NCBI GenBank assembly: GCA_022571295.1
Contig: JACZYA010000010.1
Span: 1 to 42,596, forward strand
DNA: 42,596 nucleotides
DNA from: Acidobacteriota bacterium
GTDB lineage: Bacteria; Acidobacteriota; Terriglobia; Acidiferrales; 2-02-FULL-67-57
Reading direction: 5' to 3'
Shown: piece after piece, positions 34,421 through 42,432 of the stretch
How positions within the stretch are numbered: position 1 is the stretch's first letter
How the letters are laid out: every line of letters starts with the position of its first letter
The notes under the pieces: model-generated
Seen by the model: the letters and a program-made list of their open reading frames with translations, nothing else
Databases searched by the model: none
What the model was told of the DNA's origin: nothing
Position numbers and translations under genes: made by a program

Positions 34421-34867
34421 GTGACAGGCGATCTCCCTGGCGCGGTGCTGTTCTGCTGCACCATGAATGCGATCCGCTCGCCGATGGCCGAGGCGATCAC
34501 CAAGCATCTGTTCGGCCACGCCGTCTACGTCGATTCGGTGGGCGTGCGCCGCGGCGCGCCGGACCCGTTCACGGCGATCGTGATGGACGAGATCGGCATC
34601 GACCTCAGCCGGCACCGGCCCAAGTCGTTCGACGATCTCGAGGACGAATCCTACGACCTCGTGATCCCGCTGTCGCCCGACGCGCAGCACCGCGCGGTCG
34701 AGATGACGCGGACCATGGCGTGCGAGGTCGAGTTCTGGCACACCTTCGACCCGTCGTTCGTCGAAGGCAGCCGCGAGGTGCGTCTCGACGCCTACCGCGA
34801 GGTCCGCGACGGGCTCATGGCGCGCATCGCCGACCGCTTCTCGCGGCCGCCGGCGCCCGTGGTGTGA
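34421..34867 (+). CDS. low-molecular-weight protein-tyrosine-phosphatase family
   Basis: The P-loop C-x5-R-S is present as CTMNAIRS near residue 13, and the general-acid Asp lies in the DPSFVEG loop (~residue 110). Further typical stretches are [13 protein letters not shown] and ISHRPKSF-like [15 protein letters not shown]. The 148 residues are full length. In alphaproteobacteria a gene of this family commonly stands before infA, as here. The start is GTG 34421, 3 bases after the MITE-like element, so its promoter or ribosome site may have been altered by that insertion. Whether it acts on protein tyrosine, arsenate or another phosphate is not shown. Confidence 0.85.
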   Translation: MTGDLPGAVLFCCTMNAIRSPMAEAITKHLFGHAVYVDSVGVRRGAPDPFTAIVMDEIGIDLSRHRPKSFDDLEDESYDLVIPLSPDAQHRAVEMTRTMACEVEFWHTFDPSFVEGSREVRLDAYREVRDGLMARIADRFSRPPAPVV

Positions 34868-34983
34868 CGCGGGGACGCATCGCCTCGCCGCCCGCCCCGG
34901 GGCCGGCGCAATCGGCCAAATGCCTTGACGCGGTTCGGGTTTGTGACCATGTTTCGGCACCGCAACCACTGGTACGAGGCGCC

Positions 34984-35202
34984 ATGGCAAAGGAAGAAGT
35001 TCTCGAATTTCCCGGCATCGTGACCGAGCTGCTGCCCAATGCGATGTTCCGCGTCAAGCTCGACAACGACCACGAGATTCTCGCCCACACCGCCGGCAAG
35101 ATGCGCAAGCACCGCATCCGTGTGCTCGCCGGCGACCGGGTGACCGTCGAGATGACGCCGTACGACCTGTCCAAGGGCCGGATCACCTTCCGTTACAAGT
35201 AA
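34984..35202 (+). CDS. infA: translation initiation factor IF-1
   Basis: A 72-residue S1/OB-fold protein with the near-invariant sequence [20 protein letters not shown], then [19 protein letters not shown] and the end [14 protein letters not shown]-1 binds the 30S A site at initiation. The downstream genes usual in alphaproteobacteria (Maf-type nucleotide pyrophosphatase, ribonuclease G/E) are not here; an IS begins 6 bases after the stop codon. Confidence 0.97.
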   Translation: MAKEEVLEFPGIVTELLPNAMFRVKLDNDHEILAHTAGKMRKHRIRVLAGDRVTVEMTPYDLSKGRITFRYK

Positions 35203-35208
35203 GTAGTC

Positions 35209-36687
35209 GGCCCTGAAGAATCGGTTTTCGGGTCAGGTTTGGGAGTAGATCGGCGGGTGCCGCAAGGTGTTGCGGTTTTCGGCGGCTGAGAGCAGCGCCA
35301 GGATGAGGGCAAAAAGAGCCTTCAGGTGGTTGAGGATGAGGCGCAGGTTGTGGCCGGCGGCGCACAAGAGCGCATTGACGGCGTCGCCGGCGTGGCCGAG
35401 CAGGTAGTTGCGGCCGAGCCTGCCGTCGGTTTTCATGTGGCCGATCATGGGTTCGATGGCGCTTCGTCGCCTGAGTTCGCGTTTCATGGTGGGCGTGAGG
35501 CCGCGGCGCCGGCCGGAGATGAACACACGCTCGGGCTTGTCGTAATCGTGACCGCGGTAGCCCTTGTCGGCGTAGTAGCGCGTCGGTTCCACGCCGCTGA
35601 CCCGGACCACCTGTTCATTGGTCTGGGCCAAGGTGTGGCCGTCGTAGGGATTGCCGGGGAACGCCTTCGAGGCCACGACGAAGCCCTCGCGATTGGTCGT
35701 GGCGACCGCCACCTTGCAGCCGAACTCGTACTTTTTGTGGGCCTTGCCCTTGGCGATGCAGACCACTTCAGGCGCATGGAGCGCGTAAAGCTTGTTCTTG
35801 TCGTGGCGCTGTTGGTTGAGCAGGCGTTCGACCAGAGGGAGAAGCCGGGCGAAGGCGTGCTCCAGCTCGGGCTGCCCGTCGACTTTGCGCGAGACGTCGC
35901 GGTGGACCCGGCCGAGATAGGTCTTGAGCCGCTTGATCTCGCGGCGCATCCGCTTCATCTGCCGCGCGTGGGCGTAGCGGCCGGCCCGGCGCGACGCCCG
36001 CTTGGCGAGGCGCGTGTGGCTCTGGCGCAGCTTGATCCCATGCCGCTTGGCCTGGCGCACCAGGGTGTTGAGCGCGCGCAGGTAGAGCCGGGCATCGGTG
36101 GGATGGGCGATCGCCTTGGGCTGCACCGTGGTATCGACGTTCACTCGCTCCAGGCTCGAGGGCTTGACGGCGCCACTCTCGAGACCGGCGCGCACCGTCT
36201 CGACGAGCAGCCCTTCCATGCCGTCAGCCCCGATCCGCTGGCGCCACCGCGTCATCGATGAGGGGTCGATCGGCAGCGCGTGCTGGAAGTACTCGAAGCC
36301 GCAGAACCATTGCCAGTACGGGTTCTCGATCCAGCGCTCGACGACCTCTTCGTCCGAGAGATCGAACGCGTGCTTGAGATAGCTTAAGCCCACCATCAAC
36401 CGGGTCGGCGTCCCCGGCCGGCCGCGTTCCCGGTAGAGGCGGCCAAAGGCCCGATCGAAGCTGTCCCATTCGATGAGCCCGGCCAAACGGTACAACGCGT
36501 GCCGGCAGTCGAGAATGTTGTCGAGGCGGTGGCGGAAAAGGTCGTCGCTCAGAGAGCGTTCCTGCTTCTTGGGGCGCATCGGAAAACACCGGAAATCGAG
36601 ACCAAACCAACGATATCCGGCATTTTACAATACTTCAGAACCAAAAAGAATCCCTTCGATTCAATAACTTGAACATTTTTCAGGGCC
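35209..36687. mobile_element. IS5-family insertion sequence, complete
   Basis: About 1.48 kb, bounded by inverted repeats GGCCCTGAAGAAT (35209-35221) and ATTTTTCAGGGCC (36675-36687), with 12 of 13 bases matching. A 3-bp direct repeat GTC flanks it (35206-35208 and 36688-36690). One intact transposase ORF fills it on the - strand. It lies between infA and a 5'-truncated gene. The 3-bp repeat could be chance (1 in 64), so an assembly join through the IS is not excluded. Confidence 0.85.
35233..36579 (-). CDS. IS5-family DDE transposase
   Basis: A 448-residue transposase. The N-terminal DUF772-type domain includes GRPGTPTRLMVGLSYLKHAFDLSDEEVVERWIENPYWQWFCG. The catalytic part shows the first Asp in VNVDTTVQPKAI, the second in YYADKGYRGHDY and the Glu in SAIEPMIGHMKTDGRLGRN. 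All three acidic residues and the full length are intact, so the element may be active. It is transcribed toward infA. Confidence 0.93.
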   Translation of the reverse strand: MRPKKQERSLSDDLFRHRLDNILDCRHALYRLAGLIEWDSFDRAFGRLYRERGRPGTPTRLMVGLSYLKHAFDLSDEEVVERWIENPYWQWFCGFEYFQHALPIDPSSMTRWRQRIGADGMEGLLVETVRAGLESGAVKPSSLERVNVDTTVQPKAIAHPTDARLYLRALNTLVRQAKRHGIKLRQSHTRLAKRASRRAGRYAHARQMKRMRREIKRLKTYLGRVHRDVSRKVDGQPELEHAFARLLPLVERLLNQQRHDKNKLYALHAPEVVCIAKGKAHKKYEFGCKVAVATTNREGFVVASKAFPGNPYDGHTLAQTNEQVVRVSGVEPTRYYADKGYRGHDYDKPERVFISGRRRGLTPTMKRELRRRSAIEPMIGHMKTDGRLGRNYLLGHAGDAVNALLCAAGHNLRLILNHLKALFALILALLSAAENRNTLRHPPIYSQT

Positions 36688-36690
36688 GTC

Positions 36691-37317
36691 TACCTAGTTT
36701 GGCTTCGGGGCGGAGATGAATGGCAGTTCGTCGAGGAAGTCCTCCTGGAACGGATGTATGGTGGAGAGAATCGGGTCGTGACGCGGTGGGCCAAATCGCC
36801 AACCGTCACGGCCGTGAACGCGACTGAAGAGGATATTCAGGTTATTGGCAAATTGGTTTCCGAGTTGAACGAGGTGTTGCACGGCAGCGGTATCTCGATT
36901 CGCCAAGGCGACGGCGACGAAAACGAAATCCGGATAATTTTTACACTCAAAAAATCGATTCCACGTTTGGCCGAAGAGCTTGGCGGACATCACGTGCAAG
37001 AGGGCACGGGTTACTTCGTGGCCTATCCAAACGATCGTTTTGAAATTGAACGGGCTGTTGCTGTGATTGGTTCCGAACTGACCGGGAACGATCGACGAGC
37101 CACGATAGTCCACGAGTTAACCCATACTCTCGGCCTTATGGGCCACTCTCCGGTCTTTCCCGAGAGCGCAGTGTTCGCCAGCAAAACTAAGACCTCGTCG
37201 GCCTCGCGGCTGGCGCCAATAGACCGCAAGCTCATACGTTTCCTCTATTTGCAGCTCAACCCTGGCGACCGATGGGAGGAGGTACGCTGGGCGTTTGAAA
37301 CGCACTGGCCTAGGTGA
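36691..37317 (+). CDS. DUF2927-like metalloprotease-type protein, 5' end cut by IS
   Basis: The frame is open from the IS boundary through FVEEVLLERMYGGENRVVTRWAKSP, a stretch that fits the start of the DUF2927 domain, so the ATG at 36754 is probably internal and the true start (with a signal peptide) was lost to the IS. A metzincin-like HELTHTLGLMGH (HExxHxxGxxxH) lies near residue 146 of the open frame. Related proteins are exported and uncharacterised. Without its N-terminus the product may be non-functional or mislocalised. The family call is by pattern only. Confidence 0.6.
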   Translation, partial: YLVWLRGGDEWQFVEEVLLERMYGGENRVVTRWAKSPTVTAVNATEEDIQVIGKLVSELNEVLHGSGISIRQGDGDENEIRIIFTLKKSIPRLAEELGGHHVQEGTGYFVAYPNDRFEIERAVAVIGSELTGNDRRATIVHELTHTLGLMGHSPVFPESAVFASKTKTSSASRLAPIDRKLIRFLYLQLNPGDRWEEVRWAFETHWPR

Positions 37318-37375
37318 CTTCACCGATCGGCGCAGCTTAGGCGAATTGACCTTGAAACGCGGGAGTTGCCGGGAA

Positions 37376-37399
37376 CGAAAACAGGAATTCCTGTTTTCG
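37376..37399. terminator. 24-bp perfect palindrome, possible terminator or operator
   Basis: CGAAAACAGG and CCTGTTTTCG flank a central AATT; the whole is a perfect palindrome 58 bases after the DUF2927 stop. As RNA it gives a 10-bp stem with a 4-base loop. The T-run after it is poor, so a protein-binding operator is an alternative. Confidence 0.45.
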
Positions 37400-37660
37400 A
37401 ATGGGTTTTCTGTGCGTTCGCCGGCGGCTTGTCCGCGTGAACCCTCGATAGAGAGGTAAAGCACGTCGTTACTTCGTGAATATCTCGGCCGTGATCCCGT
37501 CACGCGGGCGCAGCATTCGCCTCCCGAAAGCGGATCCAGAGGTTCCGCTCGTCCGCCTGTCGGCCAACCCGGTCATGAAAGTCGCGAAATTGACCCAGAG
37601 AGCGCGGATGACGATTCGCCGAACTTCCTGATCCGACTCTTTATCGATGTTACGGGCTGG

Positions 37661-38167
37661 TTGCGCGACACCTTTGGCGATCCAGAAATGGAACGGTTCG
37701 AAAGGAGTCCGAAATTTCCGCTGGGTGGCCCCAGAGGCGAAGTCACGCCGCGAGTGGGACCGGTTGTCGCCGGATTCACGGCAGGCATTCAAATCCGCGT
37801 GTCGGCGACTGGAGTTAGCCCGAATGTCGAACGTGCGACACGGCGCGCCGTTGCTCGCTGTGCATCAAATCTCTCCGACAATCTACGTACGAAGTTGACG
37901 GAACAATTCGGTCCTTCGCCGCCCGGCTTCCCGCCTGGCGTGCAGACCGGACGCTTGGCCGATAGCATCAAGGTCGAATTCGACTCTGATGGGTTCGGAG
38001 CAACCGTCGGGACCGATGTCCCCTACGCTTGGTTCCTGGAATTCGGTACGATGGCGATACCAGCACGGCCGTTCATCCACCCGACGTTCGAACGTTTCGA
38101 ACACCAAATTGTGAGCGACGTGACCAACGAGGTGCTTACGGCGCTTCGTCTTGACGGTGTCGCGTAG
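37661..38167 (+). CDS. HK97-gp10-like phage connector/tail-completion protein
   Basis: The C-terminal half matches the HK97 gp10 family: GRLADSIKVEFDSDGFGATVGTDVPYAWFLEFGT followed by PARPFIHPTFERFE, the hallmark YAxxxEFGT...RPF pattern. Such proteins complete head-tail joining or the tail in siphophages and gene transfer agents. The start is uncertain. The frame is open from 37460 without a good start codon; TTG 37661 or ATG 37688 are the candidates. A 51-codon GTG ORF in another frame (37476-37631) precedes it and may be a small phage gene or a decayed start. No capsid, portal or terminase gene is present nearby. Confidence 0.7.
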   Translation: MRDTFGDPEMERFERSPKFPLGGPRGEVTPRVGPVVAGFTAGIQIRVSATGVSPNVERATRRAVARCASNLSDNLRTKLTEQFGPSPPGFPPGVQTGRLADSIKVEFDSDGFGATVGTDVPYAWFLEFGTMAIPARPFIHPTFERFEHQIVSDVTNEVLTALRLDGVA

Positions 38168-38280
38168 TCGCAAGTGCACCGACTGGCGCCCGAGTTGGAT
38201 CAAACCTTTGATCGGTCGCGTACCGAAGCCCCGCCGCCGCCGTCGCGTCGGCGCTTGACGGCGTCGAGACGACGCTCGTC

Positions 38281-38487
38281 GTGCACGTCTGGGGCCGCCA
38301 GCGCGGCCACAAGGAAGTCAAGCAGATCCTCGCCGAAATCCACCGCATCCTGCACGACGCCGACCTGACGGTGCCCGGCCATGTCCTGGTTTGGCTGCGG
38401 TACGGGTTCTCGCAGACATCGCTGGACGCGGACGGCGCCACCTACCACGGCATCGCCCGTTACAACGCCCTGACCAATCAGGCGTGA
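38281..38487 (+). pseudogene. DUF3168 phage tail-terminator remnant, N-terminus lost
   Basis: The frame TTLVVHVWGRQRGHKEVKQI, then LVWLRYGF and HGIARYNALTNQA, matches the C-terminal two-thirds of DUF3168 proteins (tail terminators, gene after HK97-gp10 in siphophages and gene transfer agents). The N-terminal ~60 residues are missing: a TGA stops the frame ~75 bases upstream. A different frame (from GTG 38174, with LDQTFDRSRTEAP) may hold part of the lost start, implying a frameshift or small deletion. It follows the gp10-like gene in the usual order. Confidence 0.6.
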
Positions 38488-38489
38488 TA

Positions 38490-38700
38490 CCAGCGAGCGC
38501 ATGTTCTTGTGCTCGCTGGCAAGCGCGCCAGTTTTAATCGCAATAATTGGGCGCCGCCGCTTATGCGGCGTAAGGCTGCGTGCCGTTTGAACGCAAGGCG
38601 AGTCGATACATCGGCTCGCCGGTAGGAGAGAGCCGCCGAGAGGACAGGCGGCGTGATCGTGAGCATCGCGGCAGGTGCGCCGTATCGCGAGCAACGGCGC
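38490..38700 (+). ncRNA. tandem GC-rich hairpins, possible structured RNA
   Basis: Five separate inverted repeats lie in 211 bases with no ORF: 38490-38519 (12-bp stem with one G-U pair, loop of 6), 38555-38570 (6 bp, loop TTAT), 38597-38620 (GGCGAG/CTCGCC plus inner CGA/TCG), 38632-38652 (GCCGCC/GGCGGC) and 38677-38700 (GCGCCG/CGGCGC). They fill the spacer between the DUF3168 remnant and the lysozyme gene. This could be a structured RNA, an antitermination site or stacked terminators. High GC makes some stems expected by chance. The strand is assumed from the neighbours. Confidence 0.35.
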
Positions 38701-38743
38701 GTCGCCGCCCGGTTTTGAACGAGTCTTGAAAAGGTGGAATGTT

Positions 38744-39598
38744 ATGGAAATGCAGTCGCCGAAATTGGAGAGATTGCTGACGAATAAACGCGCAGGCTGG
38801 GCGAACATCCCAAAGACGGGATCGATACCCGGCGTGACAACCCCGGCGGGCACGGGCTCGATCCTGGTCGAGAAGGTCACCGGCTGCATCATCCTGTCCG
38901 ACGAAGGCAAGCCGTTCACGCGGCCAGAAAAGGTGTCCTTTACCTGGGCAGCCAGGATCGACGTGGACCGGTACCGGCAGAAAGTCGACGACTTCGAGGG
39001 CCACGTCACATACATGTACCTCGACATAAAGGGAAACGTTACAGTCGGGCTTGGCCATTTGATCCGAAACGCGGCTGAAGCGAAGCAGCTCCGCTTCTTT
39101 GAGCGCGGAACGACGAACCCAGTTCATCCGGCGCACATTGAAAACGCGTTCAATAAGGTGCTCAACTCGCGTCTCGCGGGCAGCAAACACACCGCCTTCA
39201 AGGACATGACCCACATCGACCTCGATCTCGACGAGATCGAAAATCTGTTCGACGACGATGTTATGCAGTTCATCCACGAGCTAAATCACAAGTTTACCGA
39301 CTTCGAGACTTACCCTGCTTCCGCTCAACTCGGCATGCTCGATCTCGCCTACAACATGGGCACCACACGTTTTGCCGAGGGGTTTCCTGTCTTTCGAGAC
39401 GCTCTAAAGTTTCGGAACTGGCTCAAAGTGGCCGAAGAGTCCCACCGTAAGGAGGTGGACGAGGAAGGGAACGTCAACGAAGGGATGCAGAACCGCAACA
39501 AAGTCGTCCGCGGATGGTTCCTGGACGCGATCAAGGACGAGCCCTTCTTCGTCAATCCCGATCGTCCGCCGAGGCGGCTATCGATGATTCCGGGCTAG
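38744..39598 (+). CDS. T4-type (GH24-like) lysozyme with N-terminal extension
   Basis: A peptidoglycan muramidase of 284 residues. The T4 lysozyme catalytic spacing E-x8-D-x5-T is exact in EGHVTYMYLDIKGNVTVGLG (near residue 86), and the helical lobe includes SAQLGMLDLAYNMGTTRF. An ~80-residue N-terminal extension has no recognised domain and no signal peptide or TM helix, so export would need a holin or other route. AAGGTGG lies 7 bases before ATG 38744. Phage genes upstream suggest prophage origin, but the following genes encode envelope-type proteins, so a domesticated role is possible. Confidence 0.8.
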   Translation: MEMQSPKLERLLTNKRAGWANIPKTGSIPGVTTPAGTGSILVEKVTGCIILSDEGKPFTRPEKVSFTWAARIDVDRYRQKVDDFEGHVTYMYLDIKGNVTVGLGHLIRNAAEAKQLRFFERGTTNPVHPAHIENAFNKVLNSRLAGSKHTAFKDMTHIDLDLDEIENLFDDDVMQFIHELNHKFTDFETYPASAQLGMLDLAYNMGTTRFAEGFPVFRDALKFRNWLKVAEESHRKEVDEEGNVNEGMQNRNKVVRGWFLDAIKDEPFFVNPDRPPRRLSMIPG

Positions 39599-39617
39599 GG
39601 ATTGGGCACGATAACGA

Positions 39618-39746
39618 GTGAATGTCAAGAATCGCGAGTGTTGGACGCGAGCGCAATCATTGAAGTGGTTCATTGCGGGTGCAACCGTTATCCTCGTCGC
39701 TATAATCATTAACGCGACCCTTTGGTTCGAACGGTCGATCGGTTAA
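39618..39746 (+). CDS. 42-residue single-pass membrane protein ORF
   Basis: A GTG-started frame encodes 42 residues: a basic N-terminus (VNVKNRECWTRAQSLKW), one hydrophobic helix (FIAGATVILVAIIINATLWF) and a short tail. Its stop overlaps the ATG of the next gene (TAATG), and it begins 20 bases after the lysozyme stop. Size, topology and position resemble a small spanin, holin or antiholin, but there is no sequence signature. No strong ribosome site is visible. Confidence 0.45.
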   Translation: MNVKNRECWTRAQSLKWFIAGATVILVAIIINATLWFERSIG

Positions 39747-41587
39747 TGGCGCTGCACAGACTGCGACGAATTCATTATCCGGACAGGTTTCTCGTCGCGA
39801 TCGTTTTCGCTGGCATGGTTTGGCTTGCGCCAGTGGCTGGCGTCGCCAACGAGGATGTTGCGAAGGCAACCTTCGCGCAGGCGGTCGAGCTGGTCGAACA
39901 GGCGCGGCAGACAGACTCGCTTAGCGAGCGGTGGACGTTCTACGAAACCGCTCGTGCTTATATGTCGCAGATTCGCGACTCGCTCTCCGGCACCGACCTC
40001 GCGCGCCGATTGGGGGATGAGGAGACCCCGGAAGGGGCGCTTTACGCCGAGGTGAAGCGGGCGGTCTTAGAGACCGGCAAGGCGGTCTGCGAACGGAACC
40101 TTACCGCCGCCTGCATCTTGCGATTCGCGCGCGACGTCCTACGAATCATCAACCCGGTTTCGGGCGACGATTTCCTGGTTGACGTCGCCAAGTCACAGGC
40201 TGCGGTGGGCGACGTTGCCGGCGCCTTCGCCACCATCGAGACGGTTCACTCGATTTCTTATCGCGAAGCCCTACCGCCGATCATGACCGCCATGGTGAAA
40301 ACAGGAGACCTTGCGGAGGCGTTGGCGAAGGCGAAAGGCTTTCCCCGCCGCCGCGACCGCGATGTCGCCCTATCGTCTATTGTTCGAGCCCTGGCCGAGA
40401 AGGGAGACGTGGCCAACGGTGGGGGCGTCGCTGCGCAGATCGGGGAGGCCGGCGCCCGCTCCCTCGCGGTGGCGACGCTGGCCGGGTCCAGCCCATTGGA
40501 GGAAGAGGGGCACGACCCGTCGGTGCTCTTTGCCGAGGCTCTCGGCCTCGCCGAGACCGTCGACGACGCCAAGGCCCGCGCCAAACTGCTGTTTAAGATC
40601 GCCGAGATCCAATTGACCGTCGACAATAATGTCGGCGCGCGCGAGACCTTCGTAGCGGCTTTCGCCGCCGCCCGCGCGATCTCCGACCCGCGGGGCCGCT
40701 ATCACTTGCTAAACGCTGGATACCGGTATTCGAATGCCGAATTATCGGACTCGGCAAGAGCGGTTAAGGACGAGTTCCGAAAAACGGCCGCCCAGATCGA
40801 CGAAACCCGGAACCCGATCGACGACCCGATCGACGATGCCAGAGCGAAGATCAAGAGCGGAGATATTGCTGGCGCCAAGGAGTCGTTGCGCCAAGCGCGC
40901 GAGATGGTCCTTGAGATCGAATCAGCGGATTCTCGCAACTTCAATCTTTACCGAATCATTAAGTTGCGATCGATGATAGGCGATATAGACGGGGCGTTGG
41001 CGGACTGGGCCTTGATGCCCAGCCCTTCACGTGACGCTTCGTATTCTCGCGCGCAAGCTGCACATGCACGAGATCCGATCGCGCGTGCGCTGGCCAAGGC
41101 AGGCGATATCGAGGGTTTGAATGGTCTGCTTGAGACGGTTGATGATCAATTAGAACGCGATAGTTTGCTCCTGTGGCAGGTCATCCCCAGCCTTGCCGAA
41201 AACGGATGGACTGGGGAGGCCCATAGGTTCGCCGGCGAGCTCGTCGAACTCTCCTGGCGTCTTTCACAGGCGATGGTCGTGATTGCGAAGGGCGAAGCTG
41301 CTGTGGGCGACTTTGAAGCTGCTTTGGCGACTGCTGGTTCTATTACCCAACGGAATGATCGGGCAAAAGCGTTCAGCGAGATTGCCGTAGCGCATTTCAA
41401 CAAGGGACGCCAAAACGAAGCGAAAAAACTTTTGATGATGGCGTTCCGGGAAATGTTCGGCCCTGGCGGAATTCTTTCGGGCAAGCGTTCGGTCTACAGT
41501 TCGGACTTGCAATACATTAGTGTATTTGATTCGGAGGCTTTCAAGAAGATCGGCGAGGTTTTGGCGGAGATTGAAACCCGCAACTGA
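39746..41587 (+). CDS. exported TPR-like alpha-solenoid protein, function unknown
   Basis: A 613-residue protein with an N-terminal hydrophobic signal (FLVAIVFAGMVWLAPVAGVA, then NEDVAK). The rest is helical repeats of ~30-35 residues with TPR-like A-G-D-x-x-x-A cores, such as AVGDVAGAFATIETV, KTGDLAEALAKAKGF, KAGDIEGLNGLLETV and AVGDFEAALATAGSI. It is probably periplasmic or membrane-tethered and a protein-binding scaffold. No partner is known. The ATG at 39746 overlaps the stop of the small membrane ORF, implying coupling; no separate ribosome site is seen. Confidence 0.7.
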   Translation: MALHRLRRIHYPDRFLVAIVFAGMVWLAPVAGVANEDVAKATFAQAVELVEQARQTDSLSERWTFYETARAYMSQIRDSLSGTDLARRLGDEETPEGALYAEVKRAVLETGKAVCERNLTAACILRFARDVLRIINPVSGDDFLVDVAKSQAAVGDVAGAFATIETVHSISYREALPPIMTAMVKTGDLAEALAKAKGFPRRRDRDVALSSIVRALAEKGDVANGGGVAAQIGEAGARSLAVATLAGSSPLEEEGHDPSVLFAEALGLAETVDDAKARAKLLFKIAEIQLTVDNNVGARETFVAAFAAARAISDPRGRYHLLNAGYRYSNAELSDSARAVKDEFRKTAAQIDETRNPIDDPIDDARAKIKSGDIAGAKESLRQAREMVLEIESADSRNFNLYRIIKLRSMIGDIDGALADWALMPSPSRDASYSRAQAAHARDPIARALAKAGDIEGLNGLLETVDDQLERDSLLLWQVIPSLAENGWTGEAHRFAGELVELSWRLSQAMVVIAKGEAAVGDFEAALATAGSITQRNDRAKAFSEIAVAHFNKGRQNEAKKLLMMAFREMFGPGGILSGKRSVYSSDLQYISVFDSEAFKKIGEVLAEIETRN

Positions 41588-41604
41588 CGGCAGCATGGAT
41601 GCTA

Positions 41605-42393
41605 TCACTGAGTGCTGCACAGGTGATAAGATTCCGGCGAGCAAACGTAATCTTCAGCATCCAATACCCAAAGCACGCCGTCGGGTTCGTCGCGGATCAG
41701 GGTGAATAATTTGTGGGCGCCCCATCGTCCCTCTTTCGCTTTCACAATGGACCTCAAAAAAATATCTTCGACGCCATCATCATTAAAATCGGCGCGCCCG
41801 AGAATTTCGATGTGGATTCGATTGATTTCCGTTTCAACGGTCATCTCGTACGGACTCGCAACGGCGACGTCGTTCGGCCTGCGCAGTTTTTGGCCCAAAG
41901 GGATACGATAGTGGTTTGCGTCGTATAACCTGCACATGCCGTCGCAGGACGGCGACCCCTGCAACATTGCCGGCAGATAATCCAATGCGTCGGCGTTGAG
42001 GACGAAATTCGCCACATAACTCTCGTTGGACGGCTTCGCATCCGGGAAGAGTTCGATGGGAGAACACTGCCTGTATAGTGTCATCCAAAGGTAGATGTCG
42101 GGGGAGTCGATTGCGCCCGAACCTTCTTTCTCATACCGCCTGATATCGGCGCAGCTGTGGGCAATGACCGTGGTTCGGTTCTTTCCGATACCGACAAAGA
42201 GTCTGAAGCCGTCATCGCCCGGCCATAGGTTTCGTTCCAGGCGTTCGTCGATCTTGTCGAGGCTCTCGAGCCCGAGCTCGGGCGACCACCAGACCGGGTA
42301 GGGGGCGGCTTCCTCGGCCCAGGCCGGGGCGCCGATCCCGAGGCAAAGCGCGACCACGACCGTCGTGATCATAAGGGCCAGTTTTCGCCGCAC
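41605..42393 (-). CDS. exported protein with FG-GAP-like segment, unknown function
   Basis: A 262-residue protein with a clear signal peptide (LALMITTVVVALCLGIGAPAWA). The C-terminal part contains GRADFNDDGVEDIFLRS, a single FG-GAP/EF-like D-x-N-x-D-G calcium loop, and the closing segment DAEDYVCSPESYHLCS has two Cys residues that could pair. Other Cys residues lie in SPSCDGMCRLYD. No family is recognised. The start is GTG 42393 or ATG 42372. It converges with the solenoid gene (stops 17 bases apart). Confidence 0.65.
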   Translation of the reverse strand: MRRKLALMITTVVVALCLGIGAPAWAEEAAPYPVWWSPELGLESLDKIDERLERNLWPGDDGFRLFVGIGKNRTTVIAHSCADIRRYEKEGSGAIDSPDIYLWMTLYRQCSPIELFPDAKPSNESYVANFVLNADALDYLPAMLQGSPSCDGMCRLYDANHYRIPLGQKLRRPNDVAVASPYEMTVETEINRIHIEILGRADFNDDGVEDIFLRSIVKAKEGRWGAHKLFTLIRDEPDGVLWVLDAEDYVCSPESYHLCSTQ

Positions 42394-42432
42394 GGGACAA
42401 TCCGTTGTGCTCGATACTCCCGGTCGAGCCCA

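Noticed and set aside
38488-38743. tRNA or tmRNA-type attachment site near the phage remnant
   Set aside because: No T-arm consensus or acceptor-stem geometry; only simple hairpins are present.
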